DNA of 21,960 bases from Pseudomonadota bacterium. GTDB taxonomy: Bacteria; Pseudomonadota; Gammaproteobacteria; UBA5335. The stretch covers positions 1 to 21,960 of the forward strand of contig JAJXTQ010000002.1 in NCBI GenBank assembly GCA_021783685.1, written 5' to 3'. Below, piece after piece: positions 17,183 to 21,960 of the stretch. A program made the position numbers and the translations under genes. The notes beneath the pieces were generated by a model that saw nothing but the letters and a program-made list of their open reading frames with translations, did no database searches and was not told the DNA's origin. The first letter of the stretch is position 1; each line of letters begins with the position of its first letter.

Positions 17183-18502
17183 ATGCAGAGCGCAGTTGAA
17201 GTCACCGGAGCCCTGGAACGTCGGATCCGTGTGCAGGTACCCGCCCAGGAAGTGGATCGTCAGGTCGAGGACCGGCTGCGCTCGCTGGGCCCACGCGCAC
17301 GAATCAAGGGATTCCGGCCGGGCAAGGCGCCGCTTTCCGTGATCCGCCGTCAATACGGCGACCAGGTCCGCCAGGAAGTGGTGGAGGAGGTCCTGCGCGC
17401 GTCCTACGCCACCGCGATCCAGGATCAGGGCCTGCAGCCCGCCGGTTCGCCACAGATCGAGGCCGAATCACTGGCGCCAGGCGCTGATCTGACCTATACC
17501 GCAGTCATCGAGGTGTATCCGGACATCGAACTGGCGACCATCGAGGACCAGCGCATCGAGCGACCGCAAGTGACGATCGGCGAGGATGACGTCGATCGGG
17601 TGCTGGGGCAGATCCGCGAGCAACAGGCCCATTACCATGCGGTCGAGCGCCCGGCACAGGCCGGTGATCGGCTGACGATGGATTTCGAGGGAACCATCGA
17701 TGGGGTTCCCTTCTCGGGCAATCGCGGCGAAGGCGTCGAAATCGAACTGGGCGCGGGGCGTCTGCTGGCCGATTTCGAGAATGGCCTCCTGGGTGCCGCG
17801 CCGGGTCAATCGCTGGATGTGCCGCTGACGTTCCCGGAGGATTACCCGTCTGCGGAAGTTGCCGGCAAGACGGCCCTGTTCAAGGTCGTGGTTCACGAAG
17901 TGGCCGAGAAACACCTGCCCGCACTGGACGATGACCTCGCCGCCGCGGCGGGCGTCGATGAAGGCGGGCTAGAGGCCCTCCGGGCCCGCATCCGGGAGCG
18001 TCTGGAGGTGCAGGCGGAACAAGCCACGGCTGCGCGGATCAAAGAACGCGTCATGGAAGTGTTGCTGAACCTGCATGATGTCCCCGTGCCGGGCGCCCTG
18101 ATCGAGCAGGAAGTCGATCGACTGATGGGCGAAATGGCCCAGCGCATGGGCTTGCGGCCTCAGCAGGGCGGCCAGTTGCCACGCGAAATGTTTGCCGATC
18201 GTGCGCGGCGTCGAGTGGGCCTAGGGCTGATCGTCGGCGAGTGGATCAAGCGCGAGGGCATTCAGCCGGACCCCGCGCGCGTCGATAGCATGATTGCGTC
18301 CCTGGTCGCGAACCATGATCAGCCCGATGCGCTGGCCCAGGCCTACCGTGGCAATCGGGACGTCATGCAGCGCATTCACGGCGCCGTGCTGGAAGATCAG
18401 GTCGTCGATCGACTTCTGGAGAAAATGACGGTGTCGGACGTGCCGACCTCGTTCCAGGATCTGATGAGCAATCCCGGCGCGCTCGCCGGCGAGGAGATGT
18501 AA
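17183..18502 (+). CDS. tig: Trigger factor
   Basis: This 439-residue ribosome-associated chaperone and peptidyl-prolyl isomerase meets nascent chains at the exit tunnel. The N-terminal ribosome-binding domain ends its tip loop with [13 protein letters not shown] (about 42-54), the L23-docking signature. The FKBP-type domain (about 150-245) includes [17 protein letters not shown]. The C-terminal helical arms fill the rest. The frame is open far upstream through the tRNA, but the ATG at 17183 gives the standard N-terminus [15 protein letters not shown] and has GGAG about 10 bases before it. The stop overlaps the clpP start (TAATG at 18500-18504), so the two are coupled, linking folding with proteolysis. 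Confidence 0.96.
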   Translation: MQSAVEVTGALERRIRVQVPAQEVDRQVEDRLRSLGPRARIKGFRPGKAPLSVIRRQYGDQVRQEVVEEVLRASYATAIQDQGLQPAGSPQIEAESLAPGADLTYTAVIEVYPDIELATIEDQRIERPQVTIGEDDVDRVLGQIREQQAHYHAVERPAQAGDRLTMDFEGTIDGVPFSGNRGEGVEIELGAGRLLADFENGLLGAAPGQSLDVPLTFPEDYPSAEVAGKTALFKVVVHEVAEKHLPALDDDLAAAAGVDEGGLEALRARIRERLEVQAEQATAARIKERVMEVLLNLHDVPVPGALIEQEVDRLMGEMAQRMGLRPQQGGQLPREMFADRARRRVGLGLIVGEWIKREGIQPDPARVDSMIASLVANHDQPDALAQAYRGNRDVMQRIHGAVLEDQVVDRLLEKMTVSDVPTSFQDLMSNPGALAGEEM

Positions 18503-19143
18503 TGCCGTCACCGTATTCGGAGAATCCGTTCTCCGTGCAGGCCAATCTGGTACCCATGGTGGTCGAACAGACCCCTCGCGGCGAACGCGCCTTCGACATC
18601 TTTTCGCGGCTGCTGAAGGAGCGCCTGATCTTCGTCGTCGGGCAGGTCGAGGATCACATGGCCAACCTCATCGTGGCCCAGATGATGTTCCTCGAATCGG
18701 AGAATCCGGACAAGGACATTCACCTGTACATCAATTCGCCGGGCGGATCGGTCACGGCCGGACTGGCCATCTATGACACCATGCAGTTCATCAAGCCAGC
18801 CGTGAGCACGATTTGCGTCGGCCAGGCTGCGAGCATGGGCGCGGTGCTGCTCGCGGCGGGCGCGAAGGGCAAGCGCTTCTGCCTGCCGCATTCGCGCATG
18901 ATGATCCACCAGCCCTTGGGCGGATTTCAGGGGCAGGCTGCGGACTTCGAGATTCACGCCCGCGAAATCCTGTTCATACGGGATCGACTCAATGCGATTC
19001 TGGCCCGGCATACGGGCCAGGACATCCACCGGATCGAGCAGGACACCGATCGGGATCGGTTCATGAGTGCCGAGCAGGCGATGGAATATGGGCTCGTCGA
19101 TGGCATCCTGACCAGCCGGGAATTGCCCGGCGAGCGGACGTGA
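18502..19143 (+). CDS. clpP: ATP-dependent Clp protease proteolytic subunit
   Basis: This 213-residue serine peptidase forms the tetradecameric ClpP chamber. The catalytic triad is Ser111 (GQAASMGAV), His136 (MMIHQPLGG) and Asp185 ([11 protein letters not shown]), the same numbers as the E. coli precursor. A short N-terminal propeptide precedes a region like [18 protein letters not shown] (16-33), where processing and the axial loops lie. GAGGAG (18491-18496) sits 5 bases before the ATG inside the last codons of tig. The stop is 85 bases before clpX, a gap that holds a possible sigma-54 promoter. It partners with ClpX and, if present elsewhere, ClpA. Confidence 0.97.
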   Translation: MPSPYSENPFSVQANLVPMVVEQTPRGERAFDIFSRLLKERLIFVVGQVEDHMANLIVAQMMFLESENPDKDIHLYINSPGGSVTAGLAIYDTMQFIKPAVSTICVGQAASMGAVLLAAGAKGKRFCLPHSRMMIHQPLGGFQGQAADFEIHAREILFIRDRLNAILARHTGQDIHRIEQDTDRDRFMSAEQAMEYGLVDGILTSRELPGERT

Positions 19144-19172
19144 CGGCCCAAGGTCCGGCTTAGCGCACCAAC

Positions 19173-19188
19173 TGGCACGACCAATGCA
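19173..19188 (+). promoter_or_regulatory. Sigma-54-like (-24/-12) promoter before clpX
   Basis: TGGCACG (19173-19179), four bases, then ATGCA (19184-19188) matches the RpoN consensus TGGCACG-N4-TTGCA with one mismatch. The invariant GG (19174-19175) and GC (19186-19187) have the exact 12-base offset. A start near 19199 would lie about 30 bases before the clpX ATG. No activator gene or enhancer site is recognisable nearby, so this is a sequence match only. Confidence 0.5.
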
Positions 19189-19228
19189 AAGAGTTTAGCC
19201 AAGAGACGGCAACGGTGAGGGACGGGAG

Positions 19229-20521
19229 ATGAGCGAAGACACGCGCGGGAAAAGCACCGAGAGCGGGAAATTGCTGTACTGCTCTTTTTGCGGGAAAAGT
19301 CAGCATGAAGTGCGCAAGCTGATCGCCGGCCCATCGGTATTCGTTTGCGACGAGTGCGTCGAGTTGTGCAACGACATCATCCGCGAGGAACTTCAGGACA
19401 AGGCCGAGTCGGACCGCAACCGCCTGCCCAAGCCGAAGGAAATCAAGAAAGTTCTGGACGAGTATGTCATCGGACAGGAGTCGGCCAAGAAGATCCTGGC
19501 CGTCGCCGTCTACAACCATTACAAGCGTATCCAGGCCAAGGGCGCGGGCAAGGATCAGGTCGAACTTTCCAAGAGCAACATCCTCCTCATCGGACCCACG
19601 GGCTCCGGCAAGACCCTGCTGGCCGAGACGCTGGCGCGGATCCTGAATGTGCCCTTCACCATTGCCGACGCCACCACGCTGACCGAGGCGGGATATGTCG
19701 GCGAGGATGTGGAAAACATCATCCAGAAGCTGCTGCAGAAGTGCGAATACGACGTCGAGAAGGCGCAGACGGGCATCGTCTACATCGACGAGATCGACAA
19801 GATTTCGCGCAAGTCGGACAACCCGTCCATCACGCGTGACGTCTCCGGAGAAGGCGTCCAGCAGGCGCTGCTGAAGCTGATCGAGGGCACCATGGCCTCG
19901 GTGCCGCCGCAAGGTGGCCGAAAACACCCGCAACAGGAATTCCTGCAGGTCGACACCCGCAACATCCTGTTCATCTGCGGCGGCGCATTTGCCGGCCTGG
20001 ACAAGATGATCGCGCGGCGCACCCAGACCGGTGGCATCGGATTTTCTGCCGACATCAAGCGCGCCGATGCCGATCGTGACACGTTGCATCTGCTCAGCGG
20101 GGTGGAACCCGAAGATCTGGTCAAGTACGGACTCATCCCCGAGTTCGTCGGCCGGCTTCCGGTCGTCGCGACGCTCGAGGAACTGGACGAAGCGGCCCTG
20201 ATGCGCATCCTGATCGAACCCAAGAATGCCTTGTCGCGCCAGTACCGCAGACTCTTTGAAATGGAAGGTTGCGATCTGGAGTTCACCGAAGATGCCCTGC
20301 GGACGGCAGCCCGCAGGGCGATGGAACGCCGCACCGGCGCCCGCGGCCTGCGGACCATCCTCGAGACGGCCCTGCTCGACGTCATGTACGAGTTGCCTTC
20401 GATGAGCAACGTGCGCAAGGTCGTCGTCGATACCGGAACGGTGCTCGGTGAATCACCGCCCTTCATCCTCTATCGGAACGACGCCAGCGACCTTCCGCCA
20501 CAGGCAGCGGCAGCCGACTGA
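19229..20521 (+). CDS. clpX: ATP-dependent Clp protease ATPase subunit ClpX
   Basis: This 430-residue AAA+ unfoldase feeds substrates such as ssrA-tagged proteins to ClpP. The N-terminal zinc-binding domain has C18, C21, C40 and C43 (YCSFC and VCDEC). Walker A is GPTGSGKT (122-129), the pore loop is GYVG (155-158), Walker B is IVYIDEID (183-190), the RKH loop lies in GGRKHPQQE, and sensor II is in [10 protein letters not shown]. The ClpP-binding IGF-type loop reads [13 protein letters not shown] lies 8 bases before the ATG. The last 10 residues or so are a variable Ala/Pro tail. It follows clpP and precedes lon in the same direction. Confidence 0.97.
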   Translation: MSEDTRGKSTESGKLLYCSFCGKSQHEVRKLIAGPSVFVCDECVELCNDIIREELQDKAESDRNRLPKPKEIKKVLDEYVIGQESAKKILAVAVYNHYKRIQAKGAGKDQVELSKSNILLIGPTGSGKTLLAETLARILNVPFTIADATTLTEAGYVGEDVENIIQKLLQKCEYDVEKAQTGIVYIDEIDKISRKSDNPSITRDVSGEGVQQALLKLIEGTMASVPPQGGRKHPQQEFLQVDTRNILFICGGAFAGLDKMIARRTQTGGIGFSADIKRADADRDTLHLLSGVEPEDLVKYGLIPEFVGRLPVVATLEELDEAALMRILIEPKNALSRQYRRLFEMEGCDLEFTEDALRTAARRAMERRTGARGLRTILETALLDVMYELPSMSNVRKVVVDTGTVLGESPPFILYRNDASDLPPQAAAAD

Positions 20522-20528
20522 GCAGCAA

Positions 20529-20544
20529 CGTGTGCGGGCACACG
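20529..20544. repeat. Palindrome between clpX and the lon promoter
   Basis: CGTGTGC (20529-20535), GG, then GCACACG (20538-20544) form a perfect 7-bp inverted repeat starting 8 bases after the clpX stop. No T-run follows; instead the repeat directly abuts the -35 of the lon heat-shock promoter. It may act as a U-less terminator for clpX or as an operator. Confidence 0.45.
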
Positions 20545-20573
20545 CTTGAAATCCCGCGCCAATGCCCCCACTT
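20545..20573 (+). promoter_or_regulatory. Heat-shock (sigma-32, RpoH) promoter of lon
   Basis: CTTGAAA (20545-20551) is the consensus -35. It is followed after 14 bases by CCCCACTT (20566-20573), which matches the -10 consensus CCCCATNT at all but one position. Transcription would begin near 20580, giving a leader of about 78 bases that contains a GTTCAG / CTGAAC inverted repeat (20577-20596) and a TGGCTGC / GCAGCCA pair (20605-20637). Control of lon by RpoH is established in E. coli. Confidence 0.8.
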
Positions 20574-20657
20574 CAGGTTCAGGTTCCGATCTGAACATCG
20601 CCACTGGCTGCTCGGCCCCGCTCCCCGCGGGCAGCCACCCTTTCGAGGTGACGCCGC

Positions 20658-21960
20658 ATGAAATCCCATGACTCCAGGTCGCTTGCTGCCGAAGGCCCCC
20701 AGTTTACGGCGCCGCTGTTGCCGCTGCGTGACGTGGTGGTCTATCCCCACATGGTGATCCCGCTGTTCGTTGGACGGGAAAGGTCCATCCACGCCCTCGA
20801 AGCCGCGATGGAAGGCGATCGCAAGGTGCTGCTGGTGGCTCAGGTGAGCGCCGAAAAGGATGACCCCGTCCAGGAAGACCTTTATGTGCTGGGGACCGAG
20901 GCCACCGTGCTCCAGTTGCTGAAGCTGCCGGACGGCACCGTGAAGGTGCTGGTCGAGGGGTTGCGGCGCGCCAAGCTGGAACACGTCGAAGAAGACGCGG
21001 CAAGTTACCTGCTTGGACAGTACCGTGCCGTCGCGAACGTCGGCTACGAAAAGAATCGCGAGCTCGAGGTTCTGGTCCGGTCGGTGCTCAACCTCTGCGA
21101 TCAGTTCGTCAAGTTGAACAAGAAGATTCCGCCGGAGGTACTGACGACGCTGGCCGCCATCGAAGATGCGGGCCGTCTCGCCGACACCATCGTCGCGCAC
21201 ATGTCGCTGAAGGTCGAGCAGAAGCAGGAGGTCCTCGAACTCCAGGATGTCACCCAGCGCCTCGAGCGCGTGATGGCACTCATCGAGACCGAGATCGATC
21301 TCCTCCAGATCGAAAAGCGCATTCGGGGGCGCGTCAAGGCCCAGATGGAGAAGAGCCAGCGCGAGTACTATCTCAACGAGCAGATGAAAGCCATCCAGCG
21401 CGAGATCGGCGAACTGGAAGACGCGCCCAGCAACGAGATGGACGAGCTGGCTCGTCGCATCGAGCAAGCGGGGATGCCCAAGGACGCGCGGCAGAAGGCC
21501 GAAGCCGAGCTCGGCAAGCTCAAGATGATGTCGCCCATGTCCGCCGAAGCCGGGGTCGTACGCAACTATCTCGATGCCCTGATCTCGGCCCCATGGACCC
21601 AGAAGACGCGCGTCCGGGCAGATCTGGGGCGGGCCCAACAGGTTCTGGATGAGGACCACTACGGCCTGGAGAAAGTCAAGGAGCGGATCCTCGAGTATCT
21701 CGCGGTCCAGAAGCGCGTGCGCAAGCTCAAGGGCCCCATCCTGTGCCTCGTGGGCCCCCCCGGTGTCGGCAAAACCTCGCTGGGCAAAAGCATTGCGCGC
21801 GCGACCAACCGGAAGTTCACGCGCATGGCATTGGGCGGCGTTCGGGACGAGGCCGAGATCCGCGGGCACCGTCGCACCTACATTGGATCCATGCCGGGCA
21901 AGATCATCCAGAACCTTTCCAAGATCGAAAGCCGCAATCCGCTGTTCCTTCTCGATGAAG
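20658..21960 (+). CDS. lon: Lon protease (ATP-dependent), 5' part
   Basis: The first 434 codons of a roughly 800-residue AAA+ serine protease that degrades damaged and regulatory proteins; the gene leaves the window open. The N-terminal substrate-binding domain starts PLLPLRDVVVYPHMVIPLFVGR (19-40). A coiled-coil stretch follows, with KRIRGRVKAQMEKSQREYYLNEQMKAIQREIGELE (about 217-251). The ATPase domain shows Walker A GPPGVGKT (366-373) and RDEAEIRGHRRTYIGSMPG; the window ends inside Walker B (FLLDE). The peptidase domain with the Ser-Lys dyad lies outside. GAGGTGA (20645-20651) is 6 bases before the ATG at 20658. The gene has its own sigma-32 promoter and follows clpX. Confidence 0.96.
   Translation, partial: MKSHDSRSLAAEGPQFTAPLLPLRDVVVYPHMVIPLFVGRERSIHALEAAMEGDRKVLLVAQVSAEKDDPVQEDLYVLGTEATVLQLLKLPDGTVKVLVEGLRRAKLEHVEEDAASYLLGQYRAVANVGYEKNRELEVLVRSVLNLCDQFVKLNKKIPPEVLTTLAAIEDAGRLADTIVAHMSLKVEQKQEVLELQDVTQRLERVMALIETEIDLLQIEKRIRGRVKAQMEKSQREYYLNEQMKAIQREIGELEDAPSNEMDELARRIEQAGMPKDARQKAEAELGKLKMMSPMSAEAGVVRNYLDALISAPWTQKTRVRADLGRAQQVLDEDHYGLEKVKERILEYLAVQKRVRKLKGPILCLVGPPGVGKTSLGKSIARATNRKFTRMALGGVRDEAEIRGHRRTYIGSMPGKIIQNLSKIESRNPLFLLDE

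Noticed and set aside
20463..21869. A 468-codon open frame antisense to clpX end and lon
   Set aside because: The Lon translation on the plus strand is unmistakable; the other frame is a Leu/His-rich shadow.

Overview
The window reads as a chromosomal segment of a GC-rich, sulfur-oxidising gammaproteobacterium. The support is the order tRNA-Leu / tig / clpP / clpX / lon, the run trpS / scpA / scpB / rluB, the hpt plus methylthioinosine-phosphorylase pair, and a sulfide:quinone oxidoreductase that strongly resembles, from memory, the Acidithiobacillus ferrooxidans enzyme. Codon use looks uniform. I see no insertion sequence, integrase, CRISPR array or rRNA. No gene-free stretch exceeds about 200 bases.

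Left block (1-6307): the 3' end of hpt and an S-methyl-5'-thioinosine phosphorylase gene run rightward as a purine-salvage pair. They converge on a leftward set. That set is trpS, scpA, scpB, rluB and a HhH-GPD DNA glycosylase, coupled by ATGA or longer overlaps, followed after an 81-base gap by a lone Mrr-type restriction endonuclease. TrpS carries a four-cysteine pattern that suggests an iron-sulfur cluster. The glycosylase lacks the lyase lysine.

Central block (6507-16830): after a cytochrome b561 gene comes the accessory part of the window, a sulfide/persulfide-response island. A SqrR/BigR-type dithiol repressor gene and the sqr gene are divergent. Their promoters overlap at the -10 and are covered by a 15-bp-spaced direct repeat that could be the shared operator. 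The left arm is sqrR, DUF2892 membrane protein, RND adaptor, RND pump. The right arm is sqr, a Tll0287-like (DUF3365) c-type haem protein, thioredoxin-2, and a TolC-family outer-membrane channel. A convergent two-gene YeeE/YedE sulfur-transport pair closes the island. Together the genes encode a sensor, a sulfide oxidase, a periplasmic haem protein, a thiol reductant, a complete tripartite pump split over both arms, and a sulfur-species permease. The hypothesis worth testing is that the pump serves reactive-sulfur handling. Its permease and outer-membrane channel contain no cysteine at all, and the adaptor contains one.

Right block (16831-21960): tRNA-Leu(UAG), then tig, clpP, clpX and the first 434 codons of lon, the cytoplasmic protein-folding and proteolysis locus. 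A near-consensus sigma-32 promoter precedes lon. A close match to a sigma-54 (-24/-12) promoter lies between clpP and clpX.
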